This document shows positions 9,465 to 18,871 of a stretch of DNA of 64,000 bases, in pieces. The DNA lies in assembly GCA_027533425.1 (NCBI GenBank), contig JAPZUD010000006.1:598037-662036 (forward strand), in the 5' to 3' direction. Under the pieces are notes generated by a model. That model saw nothing but the letters and a program-made list of their open reading frames with translations, searched no databases and was not told where the DNA came from. The translations under genes and the position numbers were made by a program. Positions within the stretch are counted from its first letter, which is position 1, and each line of letters opens with the position of its first letter. This stretch comes from Beijerinckiaceae bacterium (lineage in GTDB: Bacteria; Pseudomonadota; Alphaproteobacteria; Rhizobiales; Beijerinckiaceae).

Positions 9465-10436
9465 TCAGAGCTTCCGGAGCGCCACTTCCTCGATCATGTG
9501 GTTGCTGCCCTTCCGCAGGATGAGATCCGCGCGCGGCCGCGTCGGGAAGATGTTCTCGCGCAGGTTCGGCAGGTTGATCCGGTCCCAGAGGCCGAAAGCG
9601 GTCTGCCGTGCCTCTTCCTCGGAAATCTCGGCATAACGCCGGAAGAAGCTTTCCGGCTTGCGGAAGGCGGTCTTGCGCAGGGTCATGAACCGGTCGACAT
9701 ACCAGCGCCGGAGCAGTTCCTCTTCCGCGTCGATATAGATCGAGAAATCAAAGAAATCCGAGACGAACGGGATCGGCTTGGCGTCGCGCGGCAACTTCGG
9801 CGGTTGCAGCACGTTGAGCCCCTCGACGATCAGGATGTCCGGCCGGTCAATCTCGATCTGCTCGCCGGGCACCACGTCATAGACGAGGTGGGAATAGAGC
9901 GGCGCGGTGACATTGCGTTCGCCGGCCTTGATCCGCGCAAGGAAATGCAAAAGCGCCGGCGTGTCATAGCTTTCGGGGAAGCCCTTGCGTTCCATCAGCC
10001 CCAGCCGCCGCAACTCGGCATTGGGCAGCAGGAAGCCATCCGTCGTCACGAGGCTGACCTTGGGCGTGTTCGGCCAGCGGGCCAGAAGCTTCTCGAGTAC
10101 GCGGGCCGTGGTGGATTTCCCGACCGCGACCGAGCCCGCCACCCCGATGATGTAGGGAACCTTGGCATCGCCTCCGGCATTGAGGAAGCGCTGCGTCGCC
10201 TTGAAAAGGCCCTGCGTGGCCGCGACATAGAGGGCCAGAAGGCGCGAGAGCGGCAGGTAGATATCGACAACCTCGTCGAGACCCAGCCGGTCATTGATCG
10301 AGGTCAGCCCCTTGATTTCCTCGAGGCTGAGGGTGAGCGGCGTATCCGCCCGCAGCGACGCCCATTCCTCGCGGCTGAACAATCGGAACGGGGACAGGTC
10401 GACGTCGGGCGCCAGCTTCGAGATTTCGGCATCCAT
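9465..10436 (-). CDS. coaA: Type I pantothenate kinase
   Basis: CoaA phosphorylates pantothenate, the regulated first step of CoA synthesis. The 323-residue product has the P-loop [12 protein letters not shown] at 98-109, the [10 protein letters not shown] block and the [11 protein letters not shown] segment typical of the prokaryotic type I enzyme. It is the last gene of the minus-strand run hisB-DUF2628-hisH-hisA-hisF-hisE-coaA, 35 bases after hisE, so it is probably read from the his operon promoter as well; this linkage is common in rhizobia. Confidence 0.95.
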   Translation of the reverse strand: MDAEISKLAPDVDLSPFRLFSREEWASLRADTPLTLSLEEIKGLTSINDRLGLDEVVDIYLPLSRLLALYVAATQGLFKATQRFLNAGGDAKVPYIIGVAGSVAVGKSTTARVLEKLLARWPNTPKVSLVTTDGFLLPNAELRRLGLMERKGFPESYDTPALLHFLARIKAGERNVTAPLYSHLVYDVVPGEQIEIDRPDILIVEGLNVLQPPKLPRDAKPIPFVSDFFDFSIYIDAEEELLRRWYVDRFMTLRKTAFRKPESFFRRYAEISEEEARQTAFGLWDRINLPNLRENIFPTRPRADLILRKGSNHMIEEVALRKL

Positions 10437-10471
10437 GGCGTTTTGCCCCCTTCCCGCCGTCTGACGCGGCG

Positions 10472-10801
10472 TTAATCCCGGCCGCCCGGCCGGCTGGCCT
10501 TCTCCGCAAGCCCGGATTGCGCGGTCCGGGCCTCCAGTTCGGTCATGACCTCGTCCAGGCTCACCCCGCCGATCCTGAGGACGACGAGCAGATGATAGAG
10601 AAGATCTGCACTCTCTTTCGTCAATTCCCGACGATCACCCGACAGCGCGGCAATGACGCTTTCGACAGCTTCCTCGCCAAGTTTCTTCGTCGCGCGCGGA
10701 AGCCCGCCGGCGACCAGGCGCGCCGTGTAGGAATGCGTCGGATCCTCGCTGGCCCGGGCGGCCACGATGGCCTCGAGCGTTTCGAGCGTGAACCGGCTCA
10801 T
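10472..10801 (-). CDS. hisE: Phosphoribosyl-ATP pyrophosphatase
   Basis: HisE hydrolyses phosphoribosyl-ATP to phosphoribosyl-AMP, the second step of histidine synthesis. The 109-residue product carries the MazG-like core [15 protein letters not shown] and [16 protein letters not shown] with the metal-binding glutamates and aspartate. It is a stand-alone HisE rather than a HisIE fusion; hisI is not in the window. It overlaps hisF by four bases. Confidence 0.95.
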   Translation of the reverse strand: MSRFTLETLEAIVAARASEDPTHSYTARLVAGGLPRATKKLGEEAVESVIAALSGDRRELTKESADLLYHLLVVLRIGGVSLDEVMTELEARTAQSGLAEKASRPGGRD

Positions 10802-11589
10802 CCGATGCCCTCCAGCCCGTCCAGCCGCATCGGCAACCCGGCCTCAGCCATGTGCCGCTTGGCCTCGGCAATCGAGAAAGTGCCATAATGGAAGATCGAG
10901 GCGGCCAGCACGGCGCTGGCACCGCCCTCGCGGATGCCCTCGACGAGGTGATCCAGCGTCCCGACGCCCCCCGAGGCGACGACCGGGATCGTGACAGCGT
11001 CACTGACGGCCCGCGTCAGCGCAAGGTCGAACCCCGCCTTCGTCCCGTCGCGATCCATCGAGGTCAGCAGGATCTCGCCGGCGCCGAGATCCGCGACCTC
11101 CCGCGCATACGCGATGGCGTCGATCCCCGTCGGGTTGCGGCCACCATGGGTGAAAATCTCCCAGCGCGGGGATTGTCCATCGCCGCTGACCTTCTTGGCG
11201 TCGATTGCCACCACAATGGCCTGCGCACCGAATTTCTCTGCGGCCCGCCCGACAATCGACCGGTCACGCACCGCGGCCGTATTGATCGACACCTTGTCCG
11301 CTCCGGCCAGCATCAGCGCGCGGACATCCTCGACCTCGCGCACCCCGCCGCCCACTGTCACCGGCATGAAGCAATTCTCGGCCGTCCGCCGCACGACATC
11401 GAGCAAGGTGCCGCGATTCTCGTGGCTGGCCGTGATATCGAGGAAGCACAATTCATCCGCGCCGGCTGCGTCATAGGCCTTTGCGCTTTCGACCGGATCG
11501 CCGACATCGGCGAGATCGACGAAATTGATCCCCTTGACCACCCGTCCGTTCTTGACGTCGAGGCAGGGAATGACCCGCTTCTTCAGCAT
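10798..11589 (-). CDS. hisF: Imidazole glycerol phosphate synthase, cyclase subunit
   Basis: HisF is the (beta-alpha)8-barrel subunit that uses ammonia from HisH to turn PRFAR into imidazole glycerol phosphate and AICAR. The 263-residue product has both catalytic aspartates in context: [11 protein letters not shown] (D11) and VVAIDAKK (near residue 130), plus the phosphate-binding ASGGVG segment. It overlaps hisA by one base and hisE by four, consistent with translational coupling. Confidence 0.97.
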   Translation of the reverse strand: MLKKRVIPCLDVKNGRVVKGINFVDLADVGDPVESAKAYDAAGADELCFLDITASHENRGTLLDVVRRTAENCFMPVTVGGGVREVEDVRALMLAGADKVSINTAAVRDRSIVGRAAEKFGAQAIVVAIDAKKVSGDGQSPRWEIFTHGGRNPTGIDAIAYAREVADLGAGEILLTSMDRDGTKAGFDLALTRAVSDAVTIPVVASGGVGTLDHLVEGIREGGASAVLAASIFHYGTFSIAEAKRHMAEAGLPMRLDGLEGIG

Positions 11590-12326
11590 CAGGCGGCCCT
11601 CCGCCGGCTGACCAGGGCCAGCGCCGCAGCCGGGTCGAGCCGGCCGTCATAGAGGGCGCGGCCGGTAATCGCGCCGGCCAGACGTGCGCATTCCGGGGAG
11701 ACCAGCCGCTCGACATCGACGATCGAGGCGAGGCCGCCCGAGGCGATGACCGGGATCGACAGCGCCTCGGCCAACCCGACCGTGCCCTCGAAATCCAGCC
11801 CGGACAGCATGCCGTCGCGGGCGATATTGGTGTAGATGATCGCCGCCACGCCGGCATCCTCGAAGCGCCGGCCGAGATCGACCGCCAGCAGGTCGGAGGT
11901 TTCGGCCCAGCCCTCCACGGCCACGCGGCCATCGCGCGCATCGATGCCCACGGCAACCTTGCCCGGGAAGGCGCGCGCTGCCTCCCGGACAAAACCCGGG
12001 TTTTTCAGCGCCGCCGTCCCGATGATCACGCGGGCGATCCCGCGCGAGAGCCACGCCTCGACCTGCGCCATCTCGCGGATGCCACCGCCGAGCTGCACCG
12101 GGAAGCGCACACGGTCGATGATGCCTTCGACGGCCCGGGCATTGACGGGCGAGCCGGCAAAGGCGCCATCGAGATCGACGACATGGAGCGCCTCGAAGCC
12201 CTGCGCCTCGAAGGCGGCGGCCTGCGCAGCCGGATCATCGTTGAAGATCGTCGCCTGCGCCATGTCGCCCTGTTTGAGGCGGACGCATTGCCCGTTCTTG
12301 AGATCGATGGCGGGGTAGAGGATCAT
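11589..12326 (-). CDS. hisA: ProFAR isomerase (1-(5-phosphoribosyl)-5-[(5-phosphoribosylamino)methylideneamino]imidazole-4-carboxamide isomerase)
   Basis: HisA catalyses the Amadori isomerisation of ProFAR to PRFAR. The 245-residue barrel starts [17 protein letters not shown] with the catalytic D8, and has the second catalytic aspartate in VGIDARDG. The ATG at 12326 is preferred over a start 36 bases upstream because family members begin here and GGACAGG lies just upstream. It sits between hisH and hisF, so the cyclase and glutaminase subunits are separated by the enzyme that makes their substrate. Confidence 0.96.
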   Translation of the reverse strand: MILYPAIDLKNGQCVRLKQGDMAQATIFNDDPAAQAAAFEAQGFEALHVVDLDGAFAGSPVNARAVEGIIDRVRFPVQLGGGIREMAQVEAWLSRGIARVIIGTAALKNPGFVREAARAFPGKVAVGIDARDGRVAVEGWAETSDLLAVDLGRRFEDAGVAAIIYTNIARDGMLSGLDFEGTVGLAEALSIPVIASGGLASIVDVERLVSPECARLAGAITGRALYDGRLDPAAALALVSRRRAA

Positions 12327-12349
12327 GGCCTGTCCGGTCGAAAACGCCG

Positions 12350-13000
12350 CTATGGCGCCCATTTGAGGAAATTGGCAAGCAGTTTCACACCCAGCACCTG
12401 GCTTTTCTCCGGGTGGAATTGCGTACCGATCACCGTGTCCCGGCCGACAATGGCCGAGACCGGCCCGCCATACCCCGCCGTGGCGATCAGATTGCCGGTG
12501 CCCTCGGGAATAAGATGGAAGGAATGCAGGAAATACGCATGCAGCCCCTGGGGCCCGAGGGCGATACCCTCGAGCACGGGATGCGCGCTCGTCATCGAGA
12601 GCGTGTTCCAGCCCATATGCGGCACCTTCAGTACCGGATCGGCGGGCTGCAACGGCACGACGTCGCCGGGAATCCAGCCAAGGCCGGCGGTGATGCCGCG
12701 CTCGAGCCCGCGCGTCGCCAGAAGCTGCATGCCAACACAGATGCCGAGGAAAGGCCGCCCCTTGCTCCGGACAGCATGGTCAAGCGCGTCTTCAAGGCCA
12801 TTGACGATGGCAAGGTTCTCCCGGCAATCGCGGAAAGCGCCATCGCCCGGCAGGACGATCCGGTCCGCTTTCGCGATCACTTCGGGATCGGCGCCCATGA
12901 TGACCTCGCCGCGCTGTCCCGTCTCGTCGAGGGCGCGCATCAGGGCCTTGGCGGCGGAATGCAGGTTCCCCGCGCCGTAATCGATCAGCGCGATCCTCAC
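12350..13000 (-). CDS. hisH: Imidazole glycerol phosphate synthase, glutaminase subunit
   Basis: HisH is the class I glutamine amidotransferase that feeds ammonia to HisF. The 216-residue product begins with a GTG codon (reading [14 protein letters not shown]), has the oxyanion region LPGDGAF and the nucleophile C88 in GICVGMQLL, and ends with the His/Glu pair in [10 protein letters not shown]. It overlaps the DUF2628 gene by four bases. Confidence 0.96.
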   Translation of the reverse strand: MRIALIDYGAGNLHSAAKALMRALDETGQRGEVIMGADPEVIAKADRIVLPGDGAFRDCRENLAIVNGLEDALDHAVRSKGRPFLGICVGMQLLATRGLERGITAGLGWIPGDVVPLQPADPVLKVPHMGWNTLSMTSAHPVLEGIALGPQGLHAYFLHSFHLIPEGTGNLIATAGYGGPVSAIVGRDTVIGTQFHPEKSQVLGVKLLANFLKWAP

Positions 13001-13479
13001 ATCGAACCTCGTGCCTGCGGGAACAGCCCCATGACCGGATTTCCCGGGCCATGGGGCACGAAGCCCTCCGGGGTGGCTTTCCCCGAGGGAGGGGCATCCA
13101 GACGCTCCTCACCGGCAAAGAACCGCCTTTCGGCCTCATCCTCGCTCGGGGCGATCACGAGGCCAGCCTCGTGATGGCGCGACAGGCGCAGCGCGAGCCG
13201 GCGCAGGCTGGGCCCCTCAAGGCCCCAGGACAGCGAGACCAGCATCAGGATGGCGAGCTGGATCGCCGGCAGCAGGCCGAGAACGGCGACGGTTCCGACC
13301 AGCGCCATCTGGAGCAGCAGGACCACGAACCCCATCACGGCATGCCCCTTGACGATCAGCCAGAATGGCCCGAACCCGAAAGCCCCGAAATTCCAGCCAT
13401 CCCGCACGAAAACGGCCTTCTCGCGGGCCAGATCCGGATCGGCGATGCGGCTCTTGAGATGAACGGTGTAGCAAGCCAT
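12997..13479 (-). CDS. DUF2628 domain membrane protein in the his operon
   Basis: A 160-residue protein of unknown function. After a short soluble N-terminus ([22 protein letters not shown] region) come two or three hydrophobic segments, around residues 33-65 and 66-88, then a hydrophilic C-terminal tail. The length and the GFGPFWLI stretch fit the DUF2628 family. It overlaps both hisB (one base) and hisH (four bases), so it is an integral member of the operon; this insertion is recurrent in Hyphomicrobiales his operons. No histidine-related activity is known, and the placement may reflect shared expression only. Confidence 0.75.
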   Translation of the reverse strand: MACYTVHLKSRIADPDLAREKAVFVRDGWNFGAFGFGPFWLIVKGHAVMGFVVLLLQMALVGTVAVLGLLPAIQLAILMLVSLSWGLEGPSLRRLALRLSRHHEAGLVIAPSEDEAERRFFAGEERLDAPPSGKATPEGFVPHGPGNPVMGLFPQARGSM

Positions 13480-14072
13480 CAGACCGACAGCGTCCCCTTG
13501 GTCGAAGGCACGCGATCCGCGGCGCGCGCATCCTTCTCGGTGGCAAGGCGCAGCACCCGCGCCAGGCCCTTGAAGGCGCTCTCGGCGATATGGTGGCTGT
13601 TCGCCCCGTGCAGGCACTCGACATGCAGGGTGATCGCGGCATTGGAGGCGAAGGCCTGGAAAAATTCCCGCACGAGTTCGGTATCGAACGTGCCGATCTT
13701 CTCGGTCGGGAACTCCACCTTGAAGACGAGGAAGGCCCGGCCGGAAATGTCGAGCGCGATGCGCGTCAGCGTCTCGTCCATCGGCATCAGGCAATCCGCA
13801 TAGCGGGTAATGCCGGCTTTCGTGCCGAGCGCCTTGGCGACGGCCTGCCCGAGCGCGATGCCGACATCCTCCGTCGTGTGGTGATCATCGACATGAAGAT
13901 CGCCCTCGGCCCGGACGATCAGGTCGATCATCGAATGGCGGGCCAGCAGCGTCAGCATATGATCGAGGAAGCCGATCCCGGTGGCGATATCCGCCCGCCC
14001 GGTCCCGTCGAGGTCAAGGCCAACCTCGATCTTCGTCTCACCGGTTTCCCGCTTGATGTCGGCGCGACGCAT
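13479..14072 (-). CDS. hisB: Imidazoleglycerol-phosphate dehydratase
   Basis: HisB dehydrates imidazole glycerol phosphate to imidazole acetol phosphate in a manganese-dependent step. The 197-residue monofunctional enzyme carries the metal-binding histidine motifs [11 protein letters not shown] and [12 protein letters not shown], and the GFLDHM segment. It is the first gene of the minus-strand his-coaA operon and diverges from hslV; its promoter lies in the 195-base gap upstream. Confidence 0.97.
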   Translation of the reverse strand: MRRADIKRETGETKIEVGLDLDGTGRADIATGIGFLDHMLTLLARHSMIDLIVRAEGDLHVDDHHTTEDVGIALGQAVAKALGTKAGITRYADCLMPMDETLTRIALDISGRAFLVFKVEFPTEKIGTFDTELVREFFQAFASNAAITLHVECLHGANSHHIAESAFKGLARVLRLATEKDARAADRVPSTKGTLSV

Positions 14073-14195
14073 GGCTCACTCCACTCCTGTCCGGCCTCGA
14101 CCCGGATCCTCGCTGCCGGCTTTACCGAAAAAGGCTCCGGACGGCAATTCCGGATCGCCCCGGCCTGCCGATTCCCGCCGATGCGCCTGTCCGAC

Positions 14196-14241
14196 CTTGG
14201 CAAGTCCCTCCTTGGCAAGTCTCGGCGACAATCCCTACATT
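14196..14241 (+). promoter_or_regulatory. Candidate RpoH (sigma-32-like) promoter of hslV with tandem -35 repeats
   Basis: The 11-base word CTTGGCAAGTC occurs twice 15 bases apart (14196-14206 and 14211-14221). The second copy gives a CTTG-type -35 element followed after 16 bases by CCCTACATT (14233-14241), resembling the C-rich -10 of alphaproteobacterial heat-shock promoters. hslVU is a classical heat-shock operon, which supports the reading. The predicted start is roughly 20 bases before the hslV ribosome binding site. Not tested. Confidence 0.45.
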
Positions 14242-14267
14242 GGCGGGAGCTGAATCAGGAGTCGCCC

Positions 14268-14837
14268 GTGTCCGATATGTCCAACCCCGCCACAGGCTGG
14301 CATGCCACGACGATCCTGATGGTCCGCAAGGCCGGCGCGACGGTGATCGGCGGGGATGGTCAGGTCAGCCTCGGCCCGACCATCATCAAGGGCAATGCCC
14401 GCAAGGTGCGGCGGCTCGGCAAGGGCGAAGTGATCGCCGGCTTTGCCGGGGCCACGGCGGATGCCTTCACCTTGTTCGAGCGCCTCGAGGCCAAGATCGA
14501 GCAATATCCCGGGCAATTGATGCGCGCCTGCGTCGAACTGGCGAAGGACTGGCGCACCGACCGCTATCTCCGCCGGCTAGAGGCGATGATGCTGGTGGCG
14601 GATCGCACCACCGGCCTCGTCCTCTCCGGCACGGGCGATGTGCTCGAACCCGAGGGCGGCATCATGGGCATCGGCTCCGGCGGTATGTATGCCCTCGCGG
14701 CTGCCCGGGCCCTGGCGGAAACGGAACTTCCCGCCGAGGAGATCGTCCGCCGGTCGATGCGCATTGCCGGCGAGATCTGCGTCTACACGAACGCGAATGT
14801 CGTGATCGAGAGCATCGAGGCTGCGCAGGCTACATGA
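14268..14837 (+). CDS. hslV: ATP-dependent protease subunit HslV (ClpQ)
   Basis: HslV is the proteasome-like peptidase that forms double hexamers capped by the HslU unfoldase. The 189-residue product contains [11 protein letters not shown], with the N-terminal threonine nucleophile exposed after processing at TTIL, and the GGDGQVSLG block. A GTG start at 14268 is chosen because AGGAG lies six bases upstream; the ATG nine bases further in is less well placed. The C-terminus ends IESIEA plus four extra residues (AQAT) not found in the relic copy downstream. The last ~130 bases are duplicated at 15553-15683. Confidence 0.95.
   Translation: MSDMSNPATGWHATTILMVRKAGATVIGGDGQVSLGPTIIKGNARKVRRLGKGEVIAGFAGATADAFTLFERLEAKIEQYPGQLMRACVELAKDWRTDRYLRRLEAMMLVADRTTGLVLSGTGDVLEPEGGIMGIGSGGMYALAAARALAETELPAEEIVRRSMRIAGEICVYTNANVVIESIEAAQAT
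14691..14821 (+). repeat. 3' end of hslV, duplicated at 15553-15683
   Basis: This 131-base segment matches 15553-15683 with only four differences; three of them lie within the first 20 bases and the rest is almost identical. Similarity begins at the microhomology GCCCTCGC and stops two bases before the stop codon of the second copy. Confidence 0.95.
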
Positions 14838-15475
14838 GCTCTGAATGGTCAATCCGGAAAAGCAGGTCGATTGCCCTCCTTCGGGAGCAGAGCATTCCGT
14901 ATATCCAGCACCTGCCTGAGATTGAGAGCGAGGAAGAGGCAGTTCTTCGAAATTCGGAAGAGATCGTTGAACGGATTAGATGCCTTTTCTCGGTCTTTTT
15001 TGCTGTGAATAGAGGTGATCAGCCCCATGCGCGCGCGATTGTCGAAAAGCATAACTTGAACTCGCGGCTTTCTCGCCGCGAACAAGGGATCCTGACTTTT
15101 GACTTATTGACCGAGGCAGACTTGGCCGATCTCAGCTGGGGATGTGAATCGCTGGTGGCGCTCGTTTGGTCATTGGGTGCGATCGATGTCGTACCATCGC
15201 CGATGGATTGCATTGATCCAGACTCTTTGGCTTTGGGCTGGTCACTCATCAGCGAAGCCAGCTGGAGCGGCACAACTCTGCGCCCCTTGGGTGACATTCT
15301 CGATCAACGCGATCTCTATTACCGATACCACTGGGCGGTAAGGGATTCCTGGCTGAAGGAACGACCTGCTCCAGCAGGACTGATTGCCGGTGTTGTTGCT
15401 GAAAGGCATCGTGCCTTCAATTGGCTCACCAGCGACGAATGGGACGATTGGGACAAGGTAACCACAGACACATGA
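14834..15475 (+). CDS. DUF4272 domain protein, probably horizontally acquired
   Basis: A 213-residue soluble protein of unknown function. Recognisable DUF4272 features are an N-terminal [15 protein letters not shown] segment, a central W-rich [15 protein letters not shown], the [20 protein letters not shown] block and the terminal [12 protein letters not shown]...WDKVTTDT ending. The gene has clearly lower GC than its neighbours and uses codons rare here (TTA, AGA), indicating transfer. It overlaps the hslV stop (ATGA) and its own stop overlaps the ATG of the hslU-like relic, so it sits in the operon exactly as a native gene would. Function is unknown; some DUF4272 proteins lie near toxin-immunity or defence genes, but nothing here shows that role. 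Confidence 0.8.
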   Translation: MSSEWSIRKSRSIALLREQSIPYIQHLPEIESEEEAVLRNSEEIVERIRCLFSVFFAVNRGDQPHARAIVEKHNLNSRLSRREQGILTFDLLTEADLADLSWGCESLVALVWSLGAIDVVPSPMDCIDPDSLALGWSLISEASWSGTTLRPLGDILDQRDLYYRYHWAVRDSWLKERPAPAGLIAGVVAERHRAFNWLTSDEWDDWDKVTTDT

Positions 15476-15687
15476 CCGATTTTTCTCCCCGCGAGATCGT
15501 TTCGGAGCTGGACCGCTGTATCGTTGGCCAGAAGGAGGCCAAGCGCGCTGTCGCCCTCGCAGCCGCCCGCGCCCTGGCGGAAACGGAACTTCCCGCCGAG
15601 GAGATCGTCCGCCGGTCGATGCGCATTGCCGGCGAGATCTGCGTCTACACGAACGCGAATGTCGTCATCGAGAGCATCGAGGCATGA
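15472..15687 (+). pseudogene. In-frame hslU'-'hslV chimera (recombination relic, 71 codons)
   Basis: The first 27 codons are the start of hslU (75 of 81 bases identical to 16754-16834), and the rest is the end of hslV (127 of 131 bases identical to 14691-14821). The two join inside GCC(C/A)TCGC at 15553-15560, which both parents share. The fusion preserves the frame and gives a 71-residue ORF that runs from [13 protein letters not shown] into the HslV C-terminus ending IESIEA. The conserved Tyr of HslU DRYIVGQ is Cys. It lacks the ATPase core and the HslV active site, so it is probably a scar, although a small peptide ending in the HslU-docking C-terminus of HslV could in principle interfere with HslUV assembly. 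Its TGA overlaps the next gene's ATG. Confidence 0.85.
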
Positions 15688-16757
15688 TCTCGGAGGAAAC
15701 GCTGGAGAAGGCGCTTGCCCGGGGGCTGATCGGCCCCGAACAGGCCAGTGCCTTGCGCATGATCGAGGCGGAACGGCTGCGGACGGAATTCGAGCCGGCT
15801 CCGGACCATGAAAAGCTCCGCTTCATCACCGGTTTCGGCGATATCTTCGTGGTCATCGGCCTCGGGCTTTTCGCTTCCGCCCTTGGCTATTTCCTGATCA
15901 ACGCCTATGGCGCGATTGTCGGATTTGCCGGCCTCGCCCTCACGGCATGGCTTCTGGCCGAGCAATTCAGCCGCCGCCGGCGCATGGCCCTCCCCAGCAT
16001 CGTGCTGCTGCTGGGCTTTGCGGTGGCGGCCTTCCTCGCCATCAACGGTCTGATCGGCTGGTTGACCAGTCCGAAAGCGGTCGCGTTGGGCAAGGCGGCG
16101 CTGGATTTCGAGCGGCCTGTGCCGGTGGCGATTGCAGCCCTTGCGACGGCTGGTCTCGTCGCGCTCCATTACTGGCGCTTCCGCGTACCAATCACCATTG
16201 CCGCCGGCGTTGCGGCGCTGGTCCTGGCGCTTTTCGGCGTGATCGCGGCCATTTCGCCTGACTTCGCCCAGGCCGCTCTTGCGCCGCTGATTCTCGTGGC
16301 GGGGATCGGGATCTTCGGGCTCGCCATGCGGTTTGACTCGCGCGATCTCGAACGCCGGACCCGCAGGACTGATATCGCCTTCTGGCTCCACCTTCTCGCG
16401 GCGCCGATGATCGTGCATTCGCTGATCGCGCTGGTCTTTGGCGGTGTCGGCAATATCCGGACCGGGGCCGCGATCGGCCTGATCACCCTGTTCCTCGGAC
16501 TCGCTTTGGTCGCCCTGCTCATCGACCGCCGGGCCATCCTTGTCTCCGGCCTTGTCTATGCCGGAGTTGCCTTCGGCCAGGTCCTCAAGGTCTCCGGAAT
16601 GACGAATGCCGTCATTCCTGCCACCTTGCTCGTGCTCGGCGGCTTCATCCTGATCCTCAGCGCCGGCTGGCAGCCGATCCGCCGGATCTTCCTTGCCCTC
16701 GTGCCCGCGCGAATGCGCCTCGTTTTGCCCGTGATCCAACCAGGAAGCCCGTCATGA
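15684..16757 (+). CDS. DUF2157-like polytopic membrane protein
   Basis: A 357-residue inner-membrane protein of unknown function. A soluble N-terminus of about 45 residues ([20 protein letters not shown] pattern) is followed by roughly ten hydrophobic segments from residue 50 to the end, as in DUF2157 proteins. GC and codon use match the host. It overlaps the relic's stop at the 5' end and the hslU ATG at the 3' end (ATGA in both cases), which suggests the native order was hslV - this gene - hslU. No catalytic motif is evident. Confidence 0.7.
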   Translation: MISEETLEKALARGLIGPEQASALRMIEAERLRTEFEPAPDHEKLRFITGFGDIFVVIGLGLFASALGYFLINAYGAIVGFAGLALTAWLLAEQFSRRRRMALPSIVLLLGFAVAAFLAINGLIGWLTSPKAVALGKAALDFERPVPVAIAALATAGLVALHYWRFRVPITIAAGVAALVLALFGVIAAISPDFAQAALAPLILVAGIGIFGLAMRFDSRDLERRTRRTDIAFWLHLLAAPMIVHSLIALVFGGVGNIRTGAAIGLITLFLGLALVALLIDRRAILVSGLVYAGVAFGQVLKVSGMTNAVIPATLLVLGGFILILSAGWQPIRRIFLALVPARMRLVLPVIQPGSPS

Positions 16758-16842
16758 CCGCTTTTTCTCCCCGCGAGATCGTTTCGGAGCTGGATCGCTA
16801 CATTGTCGGCCAGAAGGAGGCCAAGCGCGCTGTCGCCATCGC
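16754..16842 (+). repeat. 5' end of hslU, duplicated at 15472-15560
   Basis: The first 81 bases match the relic at 75 positions (D for A and C for Y at the protein level), so this pair is more diverged than the hslV pair. Similarity ends in the shared GCC(A/C)TCGC word. Confidence 0.95.
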
Positions 16843-18064
16843 CCTGCGCAACCGCTGGCGCCGCCAGCAGCTGGAAGGCCCGATGCGCGAGGAGGTCCTG
16901 CCGAAGAACATCCTGATGATCGGCCCGACCGGCTGCGGCAAGACCGAGATTGCCCGCCGCCTCGCGAAACTGGCCGGAGCGCCCTTCCTCAAGATCGAGG
17001 CGACGAAATTCACCGAGGTCGGCTATGTCGGCCGCGATGTCGAGCAGATCGTCCGCGATCTGGTCGAGGTCGGGATCGGTCTCCAGCGGGACGCCCGCCG
17101 CAAGGATGTCGAGGCCAAGGCCCATGTCGCCGCCGAGGAGCGCGTGCTCGACGCGCTGGTCGGCTCGACCGCCTCGCCCGCCACGCGCGATGCCTTCCGC
17201 CGCAAACTGCGCAATGGTGAGATGGCCGAGAAGGAGATCGAGATCGAGCTTCAGGGCAGCCCCGCCGGCGGCCTGCCCATGTTCGACATTCCCGGGATGC
17301 CAGGCGGCCAGATCGGCGCGGTTTCGCTGGGCGACATGCTCGGCAAGGCCTTCGGCGCGCGCGGGAAGCCGCGCCGGATGACGGTCCGCGAGGCTTACGA
17401 GCCATTGCTGGCCGAAGAGAGCGACAAGCTGATCGACCAGGACCGGATCGTTGCGGAGGCGATTCGTTCGGTCGAGGAAAACGGCATCGTCTTCCTGGAC
17501 GAGATCGACAAGATCTCGGTCCGCGAAGGCCGCGGTGGCGGCGATGTCTCGCGGGAGGGTGTCCAGCGCGACCTGCTGCCGCTGATCGAGGGCACGACGG
17601 TGGCCACCAAGCATGGTCCGGTCAAGACCGACCATATCCTCTTCATCGCCTCGGGCGCCTTCCATGTCGCCAAGCCCTCGGATCTCCTGCCCGAATTGCA
17701 GGGCCGGCTGCCGATCCGCGTCGAGCTGAAGCCGCTGGGCGAGGAGGATTTCCGGCGCATCCTCAGCGACACCGAAGCCTCTCTCATCAAGCAATCCGTG
17801 GCGCTGATGGCCACCGAGCAGGTCTCGCTCTCCTTCACCGAGGATGCCATCGCTGCGCTCGCCCGCGCCGCCTTCGAGGTGAACAGCAATGTCGAGAATA
17901 TCGGCGCGCGCCGCTTGCAGACGGTGCTGGAGCGGGTGCTCGACGAGATCAGTTTCACTGCGACGGATCGTGGCGGCGAGACGATCGTGATCGACGGCGA
18001 CTGGGTTCGCCGCGAGGTCGGCGACCTCGCCCGCAACGCCGATCTCTCCCGCTTCATCCTGTGA
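16754..18064 (+). CDS. hslU: ATP-dependent protease ATPase subunit HslU (ClpY)
   Basis: HslU is the AAA+ hexamer that unfolds substrates and feeds them to HslV. The 436-residue product has Walker [10 protein letters not shown] at 57-65, Walker [11 protein letters not shown] near residue 248, the I-domain insertion between about 110 and 230, sensor residues in the [15 protein letters not shown] block, and the conserved C-terminus LSRFIL, whose insertion into HslV pockets activates the protease. Its first ~89 bases are duplicated at 15472-15560. Confidence 0.97.
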   Translation: MTAFSPREIVSELDRYIVGQKEAKRAVAIALRNRWRRQQLEGPMREEVLPKNILMIGPTGCGKTEIARRLAKLAGAPFLKIEATKFTEVGYVGRDVEQIVRDLVEVGIGLQRDARRKDVEAKAHVAAEERVLDALVGSTASPATRDAFRRKLRNGEMAEKEIEIELQGSPAGGLPMFDIPGMPGGQIGAVSLGDMLGKAFGARGKPRRMTVREAYEPLLAEESDKLIDQDRIVAEAIRSVEENGIVFLDEIDKISVREGRGGGDVSREGVQRDLLPLIEGTTVATKHGPVKTDHILFIASGAFHVAKPSDLLPELQGRLPIRVELKPLGEEDFRRILSDTEASLIKQSVALMATEQVSLSFTEDAIAALARAAFEVNSNVENIGARRLQTVLERVLDEISFTATDRGGETIVIDGDWVRREVGDLARNADLSRFIL

Positions 18065-18074
18065 GCACACTGCG

Positions 18075-18839
18075 ATGAGGCTTGCCATTCTCGCCGATAT
18101 CCATGGCAATGTCCTCGCGCTCGAGGCGGTCCTGCGCGATGCCGCGCACCAGGGTGCCGATGCGCTTTTCGATCTGGGCGACCGGGTTTCGGGGCCGCTC
18201 TGGCCACGCGAGACGCTCGATCTGATGCGGAAACACGCCATTCCCGGCGTCCGGGGCAATCATGACCGGCTCGCCGGCAGCGAATCACCCGATGGGTTGG
18301 GCCCTTCCGATCGTTTCGCCTTCGACGCACTCGATCCGGAGAGCCGCGCAATGCTGCGCGCCTTGCCCTTCGAGGCCAGCCCGGCTCCGGGTATCCGGGC
18401 CTTCCACGCCACCCCGCAGCATGATGACCGCTATGTTGTGGAGGATATTGTCGAGGGCCGGCTCGTCCGGGCCCCTGTCGCGAAAATCGCGCGACGCCTC
18501 GGCCCGGTCGATGCGAGGATCATCCTGTTCGGCCACAGCCACCGGCCGGACCTCCTCCGTCTGCCGGAGGGCCGCTGGATCCTCAATCCCGGCAGCGTCG
18601 GCTGTGCGGGCTATCAGGATACCACCGGCCGGGCCCATGTCTCCGAAGCGGGAACGCCGCTCGCCTGCTATGCCCTGCTGACGCTGACTGCGTCCGGCGA
18701 CCCCGATATCACCTTCCGCGCCCTCCCCTATGACAACGAGGCGGCAGCGCGTCGGGCCGACGAAAATGGCCGGCCGGATTGGGCCGCCCCCTTGCGCTCC
18801 GGATGGATGCCGGCCGCCCTCGGTGGCTCCGGCGCTTGA
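18075..18839 (+). CDS. Calcineurin-like metallophosphoesterase (YfcE/MJ0936-type)
   Basis: A 254-residue metallophosphoesterase. The di-metal motifs are all visible: ADIHGN near residue 8, DLGDRV near 33, GNHD near 62 and FGHSHRPD near 154. The natural substrate is unknown; proteins with this compact layout act on phosphodiesters or dinucleotides. It is ten bases after hslU and 32 bases before murJ on the same strand, so it may be read through from hslU. Confidence 0.85.
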   Translation: MRLAILADIHGNVLALEAVLRDAAHQGADALFDLGDRVSGPLWPRETLDLMRKHAIPGVRGNHDRLAGSESPDGLGPSDRFAFDALDPESRAMLRALPFEASPAPGIRAFHATPQHDDRYVVEDIVEGRLVRAPVAKIARRLGPVDARIILFGHSHRPDLLRLPEGRWILNPGSVGCAGYQDTTGRAHVSEAGTPLACYALLTLTASGDPDITFRALPYDNEAAARRADENGRPDWAAPLRSGWMPAALGGSGA

Positions 18840-18871
18840 CGCCACCCATCGGTTTCGCCCAACCTTCCGCC

